Shown here: positions 30,773-40,617 of the stretch, in pieces
Numbering within the stretch: the first letter of the stretch is position 1
Layout: every line of letters begins with the position of its first letter
Assembly (NCBI GenBank): GCA_944325685.1
Contig: CALVBC010000022.1
Coordinates: forward strand, 1-53,148
From: an uncultured Erysipelotrichaceae bacterium
Lineage (GTDB): Bacteria; Bacillota_I; Bacilli_A; Erysipelotrichales; Erysipelotrichaceae
DNA length: 53,148 nt
Direction of reading: 5' to 3'
The notes under the pieces: generated by a model
The model's database searches: none
What the model was told of the DNA's origin: nothing
What the model saw: only the letters and a program-made list of their open reading frames with translations
Position numbers and translations under genes: made by a program

Positions 30773-32602
30773 ATGTCGATCGTAAAAATGAAATTTGCTA
30801 GTGTCGTCACTGACCATGACCATCTCGATCAGATGTTGACAGCTTCAAGTAGTACGGGTCTACTACATCCAGAGCTAGCTATCAATATCATCAACGAAGA
30901 CAATAACGGCAAAGTCATAACCGAAGAAAATAACTATTCAGATTATTTGAATAGTCTTAAGAACCTTGCACATTCTATTGGTCTTGAGATCAAAGATCAA
31001 GAACACTACACCAAAGAATACACTAAGGACGAGATCGAAGATTTCATCAAGGAGTTTTCAAAGGACATCGAACTTTCATCATGTGGTGAGGATGTCATGT
31101 TGACAGAAGATGACCGCATCGCTTTAGATAAGCTCGGTGAGTGTGATTTTGAGGCATTGCACAGTTGCCATTATATCCACTTTGATTTTGGTCGCTTACC
31201 TTTAGATTCACAAAAGAAGTTAAGCTATAGTGGTAATCAATATGTCGAGACCTGTATCTTACATTCCAATGCGCAATACAACTGGGTCGTTGTCGCTACA
31301 TCGAATACCTTCTATGGGGAAGTCAGAAGATTACTAAATAGCTTGTTCTTTGAAGAGATCAAGATCCCTAATATCGATGTGAATAAGGTCATAAGCGAAT
31401 ATAAGGATAGACTTGAAGATATCTATGCTTATTGTTCATACAATGATAACCTATATCATCTCTATGACTATGTCACGATCATGGATGATAAAGACTATAC
31501 ACTGTCAGGTTTTATCCCAGCGGCTAAAGAAGAAGAATATCGTAGTGCCTTTAAAGATCTACCGGTTGAAGTCAAGGTATCAGATCCAAGTGAAAGACCT
31601 GATCTTAAAGTACCGACACTTCTCAAAAACAATAAGTTCTTTGAACCATTTGAGATGTTTGTCGAGATGTATTCACTCCCTGACTACAACGACTTTGATC
31701 CAACGGTCTTCTTAGGTCTTACCTATTGTATCCTCTTTGGGATCATGTTCGGTGATCTAGGTCAAGGCTTATTGCTATTCTTAGGTGGTACCTTCTTCTA
31801 TGATATCAAAAAGAAGAAAGCTAGATTATTTGGTATCGTTGGTAGGATCGGTATCTTTGCGATGATCTTCGGCTTCTTGTTTGGTAGTGTATTCGGTAAT
31901 GAAGAGGTCCTAGTACCTGTCCATCAAGCCTTATTCCATACTGAACACAAACTCATCGAAGTCATGGATTCAAGTGCGACGATGACCTTGCTATTAGGTG
32001 CGGTATCGATCGGTATGTGCTTGATACTCATCTCGATGGCTTTAAATATCTACAAACACTTCAAACATAAGAATTGGGGTGAACTACTATTCTCGACATC
32101 AGGTGTAGCTGGCTTTGTCTTCTACTCATATGTCGTCTATGCTGCCGCTAATATCATGATCTTAGGTGGTGATCCACTAAAAGCACCACTGATCATCATC
32201 TTTGTCGGTATCCCATTCTTGTGCTTCATGTTCAAAGAACCACTAACTTGTGCGATCGAGCATAAGCCAGTCAAACCAAAAGAGGGTTGGGGTGGTTATA
32301 TCTTACAAGCGATCTTTGAGATGATCGCCACGATCTTGGAGTATGTATCCAATACGATGTCTTTCTTGCGTGTCGGTGGCTTTATCTTATCACACGCAGG
32401 TATGATGCTCGTTGTCATGACCTTAGTTGAGATGACTGGTAGTGCTGGTATCGTCGTCTTTATCTTCGGTAACTTATTTGTCATGGCCTTAGAAGGTCTG
32501 ATCGTCGGTATCCAGACATTGCGTCTTGAATACTACGAGATGTTCTCTCGCTATTACGATGGTGGTGGTAAGAAATATACTGCCCTAGCATCGGTAAAAT
32601 AG
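30773..32602 (+). CDS. V-type ATPase subunit I (a subunit)
   Basis: A 609-aa stator membrane subunit forming the ion half-channels. The N-terminal 310 residues are cytosolic and helical. The C-terminal half has about seven or eight membrane helices, starting near FLGLTYCILFGIMFGDLGQG, a family hallmark. The conserved arginine region is SFLRVGGFILSHAGM, and a later LEYYEMFSRYYDGGG tail is also typical. The coupling ion cannot be told from this subunit. AAGGGGG precedes the start. Confidence 0.93.
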   Translation: MSIVKMKFASVVTDHDHLDQMLTASSSTGLLHPELAINIINEDNNGKVITEENNYSDYLNSLKNLAHSIGLEIKDQEHYTKEYTKDEIEDFIKEFSKDIELSSCGEDVMLTEDDRIALDKLGECDFEALHSCHYIHFDFGRLPLDSQKKLSYSGNQYVETCILHSNAQYNWVVVATSNTFYGEVRRLLNSLFFEEIKIPNIDVNKVISEYKDRLEDIYAYCSYNDNLYHLYDYVTIMDDKDYTLSGFIPAAKEEEYRSAFKDLPVEVKVSDPSERPDLKVPTLLKNNKFFEPFEMFVEMYSLPDYNDFDPTVFLGLTYCILFGIMFGDLGQGLLLFLGGTFFYDIKKKKARLFGIVGRIGIFAMIFGFLFGSVFGNEEVLVPVHQALFHTEHKLIEVMDSSATMTLLLGAVSIGMCLILISMALNIYKHFKHKNWGELLFSTSGVAGFVFYSYVVYAAANIMILGGDPLKAPLIIIFVGIPFLCFMFKEPLTCAIEHKPVKPKEGWGGYILQAIFEMIATILEYVSNTMSFLRVGGFILSHAGMMLVVMTLVEMTGSAGIVVFIFGNLFVMALEGLIVGIQTLRLEYYEMFSRYYDGGGKKYTALASVK

Positions 32603-32623
32603 AAATTTTAGGAGGTTAGAAAG

Positions 32624-33043
32624 ATGTTAGAAATGTTATTTGCTTTAGTCGGTATGGCTCTTGTATTCGGTTCTTTATTCCTTATGAAAAAAGGTGTAAA
32701 CAAAAGCAATGCCAAGAGTCGTGTCTTAGCGCATGTCGCTATGTTCGTCGGTGTATTTGCGATCACGATCGTCTTCACTGGTGTCAGAGCTTTCGCTTTT
32801 GAATCAGATGGTACGATGACAGGTACCCTAGCACAAGGTCTTGGCTTTATCGGTGCGGCTTTAGTTACCGGTTGTTCTTGTCTTGGTGCTGGTATCGCTG
32901 TTGCTGCTGCTGCACCTGCTGCTATCGGTGCGATCAGTGAGAATAGTGATAACTTCGGTAAAGCGATGATCTTCGTTGCTTTAGGTGAAGGTGTTGCTAT
33001 CTACGGTCTACTTATCTCAATTTTAATTATCAACGCCCTATAA
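32624..33043 (+). CDS. V-type ATPase subunit K (c-ring proteolipid)
   Basis: A 139-aa four-helix rotor subunit. The second hairpin carries the ion-binding glutamate in ALGEGVAIYGLL and small-residue helices (GIAVAAAAPAAIG). The first hairpin lacks an equivalent acidic residue, so the ring has one ion site per four helices, as in V-type c subunits. AGGAGG lies upstream. The gene ends 1 nt before the start of subunit F. Confidence 0.92.
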   Translation: MLEMLFALVGMALVFGSLFLMKKGVNKSNAKSRVLAHVAMFVGVFAITIVFTGVRAFAFESDGTMTGTLAQGLGFIGAALVTGCSCLGAGIAVAAAAPAAIGAISENSDNFGKAMIFVALGEGVAIYGLLISILIINAL

Positions 33044-33044
33044 G

Positions 33045-33353
33045 ATGAAAGTATTTTGTATCAGTGATAACATCGATACCCAAATGGGCCTAAGGCTTGC
33101 GGGTATCGAAGGAGTCGTCGTCCACAAAAGGGAAGAATTCATCAAGACTCTGGAAGATCTCATCAAAGATCCTGAGATCGGGATCATTTTGATGACGACG
33201 ATCATCGTTGATCTTGCACCGGAAATTATCTCTGAATACAAGTTGAATTTAAAATCGCCTTTATTAGTAGAGATCCCTGATCGTCATGGTAGTGCTAATA
33301 TCGGTGAGACCATTGACTCATATATTTCAGAGGCAATCGGTATCAAGATTTAA
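33045..33353 (+). CDS. V-type ATPase subunit F
   Basis: A 102-aa Rossmann-like central-stalk subunit, starting MKVFCISDNIDTQMGLRLAG. The DPEIGIILMTT segment and LLVEIPDRHG match NtpG/AtpF of A- and V-type ATPases. It is translationally coupled to subunit K. Confidence 0.9.
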   Translation: MKVFCISDNIDTQMGLRLAGIEGVVVHKREEFIKTLEDLIKDPEIGIILMTTIIVDLAPEIISEYKLNLKSPLLVEIPDRHGSANIGETIDSYISEAIGIKI

Positions 33354-33364
33354 TGAGGTGACTT

Positions 33365-33931
33365 ATGGAAAATGAAGTGATTAAGAATATACAAGATGAC
33401 ATCAGAGAACAGGCACAACTGGTCATCGATCAGATCGAATATGAGATCAGTATGCTCCATGATGATGAAGTAAGCCATTTTAAGGCTGGCCTTAAAAAGG
33501 AGCAAGATACTTATCTTGAAAAAGAACTGAATGATCTTGAGGTCTTAGCGATAACCGAGGCTTCGAGGCAGAAGATGGACATCAAGCGCAATCTATTAGC
33601 TTTAAGGGAGAAGCTTGTTTCGGAGCTTTTCAAAGAAGTTGAAGCTAAGCTCATCGCTTTTACCAAGACTGATGCCTACAGTGATTATCTAGTGCGCAAA
33701 TTAGATAAGGTCCCATATGATGGTGGTGTTATCTATGCTAGAGCTGTTGATGTCGACTTTATCAAGAAGCACACCAAGGATAAAGACGTCACGATCGAAG
33801 AACGCTATTTCAAGATCGGTGGTTTTACTTATATTTCCGCAAGTCAAGACAGCGAATACGATTTCAGTATCGATACCAACTTCGCTGACCAGACCGAATG
33901 GTTCACCGACCATTCAGGTTTCACGATCTAG
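33365..33931 (+). CDS. V-type ATPase subunit E
   Basis: A 188-aa peripheral-stalk subunit. The N-terminal 100 residues form a long coiled coil, and the C-terminal domain ends DFSIDTNFADQTEWFTDHSG, where IGG-like folds of the family are typical. It probably pairs with the coiled-coil protein at the start of the operon. A GAGGTG ribosome binding site is present. Confidence 0.85.
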   Translation: MENEVIKNIQDDIREQAQLVIDQIEYEISMLHDDEVSHFKAGLKKEQDTYLEKELNDLEVLAITEASRQKMDIKRNLLALREKLVSELFKEVEAKLIAFTKTDAYSDYLVRKLDKVPYDGGVIYARAVDVDFIKKHTKDKDVTIEERYFKIGGFTYISASQDSEYDFSIDTNFADQTEWFTDHSGFTI

Positions 33932-33944
33932 AAAGGAGAGCAGC

Positions 33945-35693
33945 GTGACTAATAAGATCTATTCGATAAATGGTCCAGTCGTCACCGTCAGAGATACAAG
34001 TGACTTCTCGATGATGGAGATGGTCTATGTCGGTAACAAGCGCTTGATGGGTGAAGTTATCGGTATCACCGATGAGAAGACGACGATCCAAGTATATGAG
34101 TCGACCACTGGTCTAAAACCAGGGGAAGAAGTCGTCGGCTCAAAGACGCTATTATCCGTTACCTTAGGTCCTGGTATCCTGACCAATATTTTTGATGGGA
34201 TCGAAAGACCTTTAAAAGATATCCAAAAAATGGATGGAGCCTTCATCGGTGAAGGACAAAGTATAACCTCTTTAGATAAAGATAAAAAATGGGATGTTAA
34301 ATTCAAGATCCGTTTAAATGATGAGGTAGTACCAGGCACGATCTTTGCGACCTGCCAAGAGACCAACCTCATCGAGCACCGTTCAATGATCCCAAGTGGC
34401 ATCAAAGGTAAAGTCATCGAGATCAAAGAAGATGGTGCCTATACAGCTTATGAGACCTTAGTGAAGGTAAAAGATGAAACAGGTAAGGTCCATGAAGTAG
34501 CCTTGAGCCAAAAGTGGCCGATCAAGGTCCCAAGGCCGATCAAAGATCGCCGTCCGATCGCGATCCCACTTGTCACTGGGCAAAGGGTCCTCGATACGAC
34601 CTTCCCGATCGCCAAAGGTGGAGCAGCTGCTGTTCCAGGTGGCTTTGGTGCTGGTAAGACGATGCTTCAACACCAGATCGCTAAGTGGTGTGATGCGGAT
34701 ATCATCGTCTATGTCGGTTGTGGTGAACGTGGTAATGAGATGACTCAAGTTCTCGAAGAGTTCTCTGAGCTCATCGACCCAAGGACCAATCGTCCATTAC
34801 TTGATCGTACGGTGCTCATCGCTAATACATCAAATATGCCAGTTGCAGCGCGTGAAGCTAGTATCTACACTGGTATCACCTTAGCTGAATACTACCGTGA
34901 TATGGGCTATCATGTCGCGATCATGGCTGACTCGACATCGCGTTGGGCGGAAGCTCTAAGAGAGATCTCTGGTCGTCTTGAAGAGATGCCAGCCGAAGAA
35001 GGTTTCCCAGCTTATCTTCCATCGCGTATCGCCCAATTCTATGAAAGGGCCGGTTATGTCGATAACTTAAATGGCACTGAAGGTTCCGTCACGATCATCG
35101 GGGCGGTATCGCCACAAGGTGGTGACTTCTCCGAGCCAGTTACTCAAAATACAAAGCGTTTCGTCAGATCATTCTGGGCATTAGATAAATCACTTGCCTA
35201 TGCTCGTCACTATCCAGCCGTCAACTGGAATCAGAGCTATAGTGAATATGTCGATGATCTAAGCGCTTGGTATAACAAAAATGTCGCTCGTGATTTCTTG
35301 AGCTTAAGAAGTGAGATCATCGCGATCTTACACGATGAACAAAAGCTCAATGAGATCGTCAAGCTCATCGGTTCAGATGTCTTACCAGAAGATCAGAAAT
35401 TGACGATGGAGATCGCTAAGGTCATCCGTGTCGGTTTCTTACAACAAAATGCTTATCACGCTGATGATACATATGTACCACTGGAAAAACAATATAAGAT
35501 GCTCAAGGTCATCTCATATTTGAACAGTGCATGTATCAAGCTTGTCAATAAGCGGATCCCAGTATCCCTTATCGCTGAGACTGGTGTCTTTGAACTGCTC
35601 ATCAAGATCAAATACGATGTCCCTAACGACAACATCGCTCTATTAGATACATATCCCGCTAAGATCGATGAACTCTTAGCGAAGATCGTATAG
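33945..35693 (+). CDS. V-type ATPase catalytic subunit A
   Basis: A 582-aa ATP-hydrolysing or synthesising subunit. Walker A appears as [11 protein letters not shown], catalytic GERGNEM follows, and the [22 protein letters not shown] block is diagnostic. Start GTG 33945 has AAAGGAGAG upstream. A longer open frame from 33717 overlaps subunit E and is not family-like, so it is rejected. The non-homologous insertion (about 120-190) specific for A subunits is present. Confidence 0.96.
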   Translation: MTNKIYSINGPVVTVRDTSDFSMMEMVYVGNKRLMGEVIGITDEKTTIQVYESTTGLKPGEEVVGSKTLLSVTLGPGILTNIFDGIERPLKDIQKMDGAFIGEGQSITSLDKDKKWDVKFKIRLNDEVVPGTIFATCQETNLIEHRSMIPSGIKGKVIEIKEDGAYTAYETLVKVKDETGKVHEVALSQKWPIKVPRPIKDRRPIAIPLVTGQRVLDTTFPIAKGGAAAVPGGFGAGKTMLQHQIAKWCDADIIVYVGCGERGNEMTQVLEEFSELIDPRTNRPLLDRTVLIANTSNMPVAAREASIYTGITLAEYYRDMGYHVAIMADSTSRWAEALREISGRLEEMPAEEGFPAYLPSRIAQFYERAGYVDNLNGTEGSVTIIGAVSPQGGDFSEPVTQNTKRFVRSFWALDKSLAYARHYPAVNWNQSYSEYVDDLSAWYNKNVARDFLSLRSEIIAILHDEQKLNEIVKLIGSDVLPEDQKLTMEIAKVIRVGFLQQNAYHADDTYVPLEKQYKMLKVISYLNSACIKLVNKRIPVSLIAETGVFELLIKIKYDVPNDNIALLDTYPAKIDELLAKIV

Positions 35694-35702
35694 GAGGTCA
35701 TT

Positions 35703-37121
35703 ATGGCAAAGCAATTATTAGGACTAAGTGAAGTAAGCGGTTCTTTAGTCGTTTACGAAAATGTCGAAGATGTCGGCTATGAAGAAGTAGTCGAGGTCAT
35801 GATGGCTGATGGTGAGACACGGACTGGTAGAGTTGTTGAGATCGATGGAGATAAGATCATCGTCCAGGTCTTTGAAGGGACGATGGGCTTATCAAAAAAG
35901 AATACTAAGACCAAACTATTAGGTCACCCGATGGAGATCGCTCTTTCTAAGGAAGTATTAGGTAGGACTTTCTCCGGTTCTGGTCGACCGATCGATGGTT
36001 TAGGTGAAGTATATGCCGAGAAGTTTGCTGATATCAATGGTAAGCCATTAAATCCAGTTGCCCGTGAGTATCCACGTAACTACATCTCGACCGGTATCTC
36101 TGCGATCGATGGTCTAAATACTCTGATCCGTGGTCAAAAACTCCCGATCTTCTCAGGTAGTGGTCTACCACATGATAAATTAGCCGTCCAGATCGTTAAA
36201 CAAGCTCAACTGTCAGGTGATGATGCCGATAACTTCGCGATCGTCTTTGGTGCGATGGGTGTCAAAAACGACGTTGCGGATTTCTTCAAACGTTCATTTG
36301 AAGAGACTGGTGTCATGGAGAAGGTCTGTATGTTCATCAACCTATCTAATGACCCGATCATCGAAAGGACGATCACACCGCGTTGTGCATTAACCGTCGC
36401 TGAATATCTAGCTTATGAATGTGGGATGCATGTCCTTGTCATCCTTACTGATATGACTTCATATTGTGAGGCTTTACGTGAGTTCTCATCATCAAAGGGT
36501 GAGATCCCAGGACGTAAGGGTTATCCAGGTTACCTATACAGTGACCTAGCTTCGCTTTATGAAAGAGCCGGTATCGTCAAAGGCGCTAAGGGTTCCGTTA
36601 CTCAGATCCCGATCTTGACGATGCCAAATGACGATATCACTAACCCAGTACCTGACCTTACCGGTTATATCACTGAAGGTCAGATCGTACTAGATCGTGA
36701 TATGCATCTAAATGGTATCTATCCACCGATCAGTATCTTGTCTAGTCTATCAAGGCTTATGAAGGATGGTATCGGTGAAGGATATACAAGAAGTGACCAC
36801 CAAGATGTCGCTAACCAGATCTTCGCATCATACGCTAAAGTCGTCGATGCAAGGTCATTAGCTAGTGTCATCGGTGAAGATGAACTATCAGAAGCTGATA
36901 AGCGCTATATCGAATTTGGTAAACTTGTCGAAGAGGTCTTTATCGGTCAGGGCTTTAAAGTCAAACGTTCGATCCAAGAGACCCTCAACTTAGGTTGGGC
37001 CCTATTATCGACACTACCAAAAGAAGAGCTCGATCGTTTGGATGGTGAACTCATCAAGAAGAATTACGATCCAGAGCATGCGATGCGGACGATCGAATTA
37101 GCCCTAAAGGGTGAAAAATAA
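35703..37121 (+). CDS. V-type ATPase regulatory subunit B
   Basis: A 472-aa non-catalytic nucleotide-binding subunit. Instead of a Walker A it has [12 protein letters not shown]. Further hallmarks are [48 protein letters not shown] (a continuous family block), and [16 protein letters not shown] lies 5 nt upstream. It ends on the ATG region of subunit D. Confidence 0.96.
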   Translation: MAKQLLGLSEVSGSLVVYENVEDVGYEEVVEVMMADGETRTGRVVEIDGDKIIVQVFEGTMGLSKKNTKTKLLGHPMEIALSKEVLGRTFSGSGRPIDGLGEVYAEKFADINGKPLNPVAREYPRNYISTGISAIDGLNTLIRGQKLPIFSGSGLPHDKLAVQIVKQAQLSGDDADNFAIVFGAMGVKNDVADFFKRSFEETGVMEKVCMFINLSNDPIIERTITPRCALTVAEYLAYECGMHVLVILTDMTSYCEALREFSSSKGEIPGRKGYPGYLYSDLASLYERAGIVKGAKGSVTQIPILTMPNDDITNPVPDLTGYITEGQIVLDRDMHLNGIYPPISILSSLSRLMKDGIGEGYTRSDHQDVANQIFASYAKVVDARSLASVIGEDELSEADKRYIEFGKLVEEVFIGQGFKVKRSIQETLNLGWALLSTLPKEELDRLDGELIKKNYDPEHAMRTIELALKGEK

Positions 37122-37747
37122 TGGCTGAGCAAGTATTTGCGACCAAGGGTAATCTCATCCAGGTCAAAAAATCGCTAGCTTTAGCTAAGACCGGTTTTGA
37201 CTTGATGGACCGCAAGCGCAATATCTTAATAAGAGAGATGATGCAGCTAGTCGACAAGGTCAAGATGATGCGTAATGAGATCACCGATGCCTATGCTTTA
37301 GGGTATTATTATCTCCAACAAGCCAATATCTCCACCGGTGTCATCTCTAATATCGCAGCCCAAGTAAGAATCGATGATCAGGTGACGATCACTTATCGTA
37401 GTGTTATGGGTGTTGAAGTACCTAATGTCATCTATAAATCAAGTGGTGACACTAAACTTGAGTATGGCTTAGTTGAGACGAACTCCCGAGTGGATGAGGC
37501 TTATGTCCAATTCCAAAAGGTCAAGGAGTTGACGATGGTCTTAGCCGAAGTCGATAACTCTGTTTATCGTCTAGCTTCAGCGATCCGCAAGACGCAAAAA
37601 AGAGCCAACGCCCTTAAGAATATCGTCATCCCTAACTTTGAAAACACCGTTAAATTCATAACGGAAGCATTAGAAGAAAAGGAAAGGGAAGACTTCTCAA
37701 GGATGAAGGTCATCAAAGCACAAAAAGAAGCCAAGGAAGCTCAATGA
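37121..37747 (+). CDS. V-type ATPase subunit D
   Basis: A 208-aa central-shaft coiled coil, the counterpart of F1 gamma. The N-terminal GNLIQVKKSLALAKTGFDLM and C-terminal RRxNALKN-like segment (RANALKNIVIPN) are family signatures. It is the last gene of the operon, and its stop codon lies within the terminator hairpin. Confidence 0.94.
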   Translation: MAEQVFATKGNLIQVKKSLALAKTGFDLMDRKRNILIREMMQLVDKVKMMRNEITDAYALGYYYLQQANISTGVISNIAAQVRIDDQVTITYRSVMGVEVPNVIYKSSGDTKLEYGLVETNSRVDEAYVQFQKVKELTMVLAEVDNSVYRLASAIRKTQKRANALKNIVIPNFENTVKFITEALEEKEREDFSRMKVIKAQKEAKEAQ

Positions 37748-37760
37748 GCTTCCTTTTTTA
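37733..37760. terminator. Terminator of the V-ATPase operon
   Basis: A perfect 10-bp stem (AAGGAAGCTC at 37733-37742, GAGCTTCCTT at 37746-37755) with a 3-nt loop, then TTTTT. The subunit D stop codon is inside it. Confidence 0.9.
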
Positions 37761-37777
37761 GATATAGAGCTGGATGA

Positions 37778-38941
37778 TCATTTATACTCGATCAGACCAT
37801 TATCGATCTTAGTCTCTATGATCCTATATAAAGAATCATTGATATCTTCTTCTTTGATCCTCCCTTCATCATAGGCTTCTAAAAGGGCTTCGATCTGTAC
37901 TTTGTAATCAGTAGCTAGTAACATATCATTACCAGCTTCAAAGGCTAAGACAGCCGCTTCTTTAGCGCCATATAATTCTGTGATCCCTTTCATGACTAGA
38001 TCATCGGTGATGATGATACCATCAAAATCAAGGTCATTTCTTATATAGTCATGGATGATATCAGAAAGCGACGCTGGATAGCGATCATCTAAAGCTTCGA
38101 TGATATTATGGCTAACTAAGATAAAGTCAGCACCAGCTTCGATACCTTTTTCAAAAGGCAAGAAGTCACTTTCTAAGAAGTTATTTAAAGGTCTACTATC
38201 ATGACCGATCTCAGAGTGTGTATCGACATTATTGCCATAACCTGGGAAGTGTTTTAGACATGAGTATATACCATCTTCTTTCATCGTCTTGACGACACTA
38301 GCTACATATTCACTAGTTTCTTCAGCATCTTGACCAAAGGTACGATCATAGATGTAATCATCAGGATCAGTGCTCACGTCAGCCACTGGCGCAAAGTTCA
38401 TATTGATGCCTAAACTCTTTAAAAGGGAATCTTTTTCATTGGTGTCTTCGATTATCCGATCCATCCCACCTTCAGCGTATAGCTCTTGTGGTGACTTAAA
38501 AGGGGAAGCTACGATATTGGTATTATGACCGACACGATCAACATTGCCACCTTCTTCATCAGTCCCGATAAATAATGGCAGTTTACTGTTTTCTTGTAGA
38601 TGGCTTGTCATTTCGACGACATCATCGATGGTCTTATCTTTAAAATCTTGACCAAAGAGAATGATACCACCGACCTTTTCATCAAGCGCATCATCAGTGC
38701 CATCATAGCGCACATAGAATAATTGACCGATCTTTTCTTGGATCGTCATCTCATCGATCATGCTTTTGATAAAGGTATCTTTGGGATCGATGGTCTCTGG
38801 TGTTTCCGTCGGTTTGATCGTCACTGTCGGTCTTTCACTATCAACGGTCTTATGCTCATCAAGTGATATAAAAAGCTCATAGGCGACGATCGACATGACG
38901 ACGATGAGGGTAATTAATGCAGTCACTAATAATTTCTTCAT
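37778..38941 (-). CDS. Glycoside hydrolase family 3, NagZ-like beta-N-acetylhexosaminidase
   Basis: A 387-aa membrane-anchored enzyme. One N-terminal helix (about 3-24) is followed by a Thr/Pro linker and a GH3 barrel. NagZ hallmarks are GGIILFGQ, KHFPGYGNNVDTHSE, where the flexible-loop histidine acts as acid/base, and the IITDDLVMKG nucleophile Asp. It probably trims N-acetylglucosamine from peptidoglycan fragments outside the cell. ATG 38941 is chosen because TATAAT lies 6 nt upstream; the extra five residues (MYNRC) from 38956 cover that hexamer. Confidence 0.9.
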   Translation of the reverse strand: MKKLLVTALITLIVVMSIVAYELFISLDEHKTVDSERPTVTIKPTETPETIDPKDTFIKSMIDEMTIQEKIGQLFYVRYDGTDDALDEKVGGIILFGQDFKDKTIDDVVEMTSHLQENSKLPLFIGTDEEGGNVDRVGHNTNIVASPFKSPQELYAEGGMDRIIEDTNEKDSLLKSLGINMNFAPVADVSTDPDDYIYDRTFGQDAEETSEYVASVVKTMKEDGIYSCLKHFPGYGNNVDTHSEIGHDSRPLNNFLESDFLPFEKGIEAGADFILVSHNIIEALDDRYPASLSDIIHDYIRNDLDFDGIIITDDLVMKGITELYGAKEAAVLAFEAGNDMLLATDYKVQIEALLEAYDEGRIKEEDINDSLYRIIETKIDNGLIEYK

Positions 38942-38994
38942 ACATCGATTATACACTAAAGCCTATTTTAGGCAAATTGTGTTATCCTAAAGGC
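38942..38994. promoter_or_regulatory. Divergent leaderless promoters, nagZ-like and GH2 genes
   Basis: Minus strand: TATAAT (38948-38953), 6 nt from the nagZ-like ATG. Plus strand: TGT-TATCCT (hexamer 38983-38988), 6 nt from the GH2 ATG. The two start codons are 53 bp apart, and neither has a Shine-Dalgarno. Confidence 0.65.
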
Positions 38995-40590
38995 ATGGAT
39001 AGAAGCTTACTTAAAAGAGATAGATATATAAGCCTTGATGGTATATGGAAGTTAGATGGTAAAGATATCATCGTCCCATATGCCCCACAAGCTAAAAGGT
39101 CAATGTATAATGGTACCATCAAAGAAGAGATGACTTATACAAAGACCTTTAGAAAGCCTGATATAAAAGATGGTGAAAGGATCATCTTGCATTTTGGTGC
39201 CATCGATCAGATCGCCGATGTCTATATCAATGATGTCTTTATGATCCATCATGAAGATGGTTATCTTCCTTTTAGTATCGATATCACCGATGTATTAGAT
39301 GATGACAATGTATTAAAGGTCCGATGTATCGATCATCTAGATAAAGATTATCCTTATGGTAAGCAGACCAAAGATCCCAAAGGTATGTGGTATACACCGA
39401 TATCATTTATTTGGCAAAGCGTCTATTTAGAAGTCGTACCAAATGACTATATCAAGGATATCAAGATAAAGACGACGATGGATAGAGTATCGATCAAATT
39501 AGATAAGCCAAGGACCTATGAGCTTATCATCGATCAAGATGATATCCACTATCATAAGGCCTTTGAAGGTGATGAGATAATGATCGACCTTAAAAAAGAA
39601 GGGCTTGATATACACTTATGGGATATCGATGATCCTTATCTTTATCGCTTTAGCTTAAAGACTGATCAGGATATTATCAAAAGCTACTTTGCCCTAAGAG
39701 AATTTAAGATCAAAGAGATAAAGGGCTATAAGCGTTTTACGCTCAATGATAAGCCGATCTTTCTCTGTGGTCTATTAGATCAGGGCTATTATGGTGATGG
39801 TTTATATACCGCCTTTAAGGATGACTATCGTCAAGATATACTGAATGCGAAAAGATTGGGTTTTAATTGCCTTAGAAAGCACATCAAAGTTGAAAGTGAC
39901 GTGTTTTATGAGGCGTGTGATGAATTAGGGATCTTAGTCATCCAAGATTTCGTCAATAGTGGTGATTATAACTTTATCAAAGATACCGCCTTACCTAATA
40001 TCGGCTTTAAAAGAAAAAGCGATCACAAACCTCATACTAAACGCCATGATATCTTCATAGATCACGCTAAGAAGGTAAAGGAGATATTAGATAGTCATCC
40101 TTGTATCATCGCTTATACCATCTTCAATGAAGGTTGGGGCCAATTTGATGCAGATCATGTATATGAGCTATTAAAGAAAGACGATGAAGACCACATCTTA
40201 GATGCGACTAGTGGCTGGTTTATAAGATCAAAGAGTGACTTAGACAGTGAACATATCTATTTCAGAAACAAGGTCTTAAAGGCTAAGGATAGGGCGTTAC
40301 TACTCAGTGAATGCGGTGGTTATGTCTATAGCGATGAAAAGGATAGCTATGGCTATGGTTCATCCAAAGACCTTTTAGCCCATATGCAAAAGATCGAAAA
40401 GCTATATGAAAGAATGATCTATCCTTCGATAAAATATGGTCTTGATGGTTTTATCTATACCCAGATCTATGATGTAGAAACAGAACGCAATGGCTTATAT
40501 AAAGAAGACCATAAGACCTTAAAGGTCGATGGTGCTAAGCTTAAAGCGCTCAATGAAAGATGTCATAAGCTATTAGAAGAGACGATATAA
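38995..40590 (+). CDS. Glycoside hydrolase family 2 beta-glycosidase
   Basis: A 531-aa cytosolic enzyme without a signal. It has an N-terminal jelly roll (about 1-150), an immunoglobulin-like domain (about 150-235) and a TIM barrel. The catalytic acid/base is Glu379 in FNEGWGQ and the nucleophile Glu439 in LSECGG. Both sites fit family 2 (beta-galactosidase, glucuronidase or mannosidase), and the substrate is undecided. It is shorter than LacZ and lacks the later domains. ATG 38995 is 6 nt from an extended -10; earlier in-frame codons are non-coding. Confidence 0.87.
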   Translation: MDRSLLKRDRYISLDGIWKLDGKDIIVPYAPQAKRSMYNGTIKEEMTYTKTFRKPDIKDGERIILHFGAIDQIADVYINDVFMIHHEDGYLPFSIDITDVLDDDNVLKVRCIDHLDKDYPYGKQTKDPKGMWYTPISFIWQSVYLEVVPNDYIKDIKIKTTMDRVSIKLDKPRTYELIIDQDDIHYHKAFEGDEIMIDLKKEGLDIHLWDIDDPYLYRFSLKTDQDIIKSYFALREFKIKEIKGYKRFTLNDKPIFLCGLLDQGYYGDGLYTAFKDDYRQDILNAKRLGFNCLRKHIKVESDVFYEACDELGILVIQDFVNSGDYNFIKDTALPNIGFKRKSDHKPHTKRHDIFIDHAKKVKEILDSHPCIIAYTIFNEGWGQFDADHVYELLKKDDEDHILDATSGWFIRSKSDLDSEHIYFRNKVLKAKDRALLLSECGGYVYSDEKDSYGYGSSKDLLAHMQKIEKLYERMIYPSIKYGLDGFIYTQIYDVETERNGLYKEDHKTLKVDGAKLKALNERCHKLLEETI

Positions 40591-40614
40591 TAGACCGGGT
40601 CATGCCCGGTCTAT
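40590..40614. terminator. Bidirectional terminator between GH2 and ABC genes
   Basis: A perfect 10-bp stem (ATAGACCGGG at 40590-40599, CCCGGTCTAT at 40605-40614) with loop TCATG lies between convergent genes. Confidence 0.8.
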
Positions 40615-40617
40615 CTA

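Noticed and set aside
33717-33944. N-terminal extension of V-ATPase subunit A
   Set aside because: The extra 76 residues overlap subunit E in another frame and are not part of the family. GTG 33945 has a good ribosome binding site.
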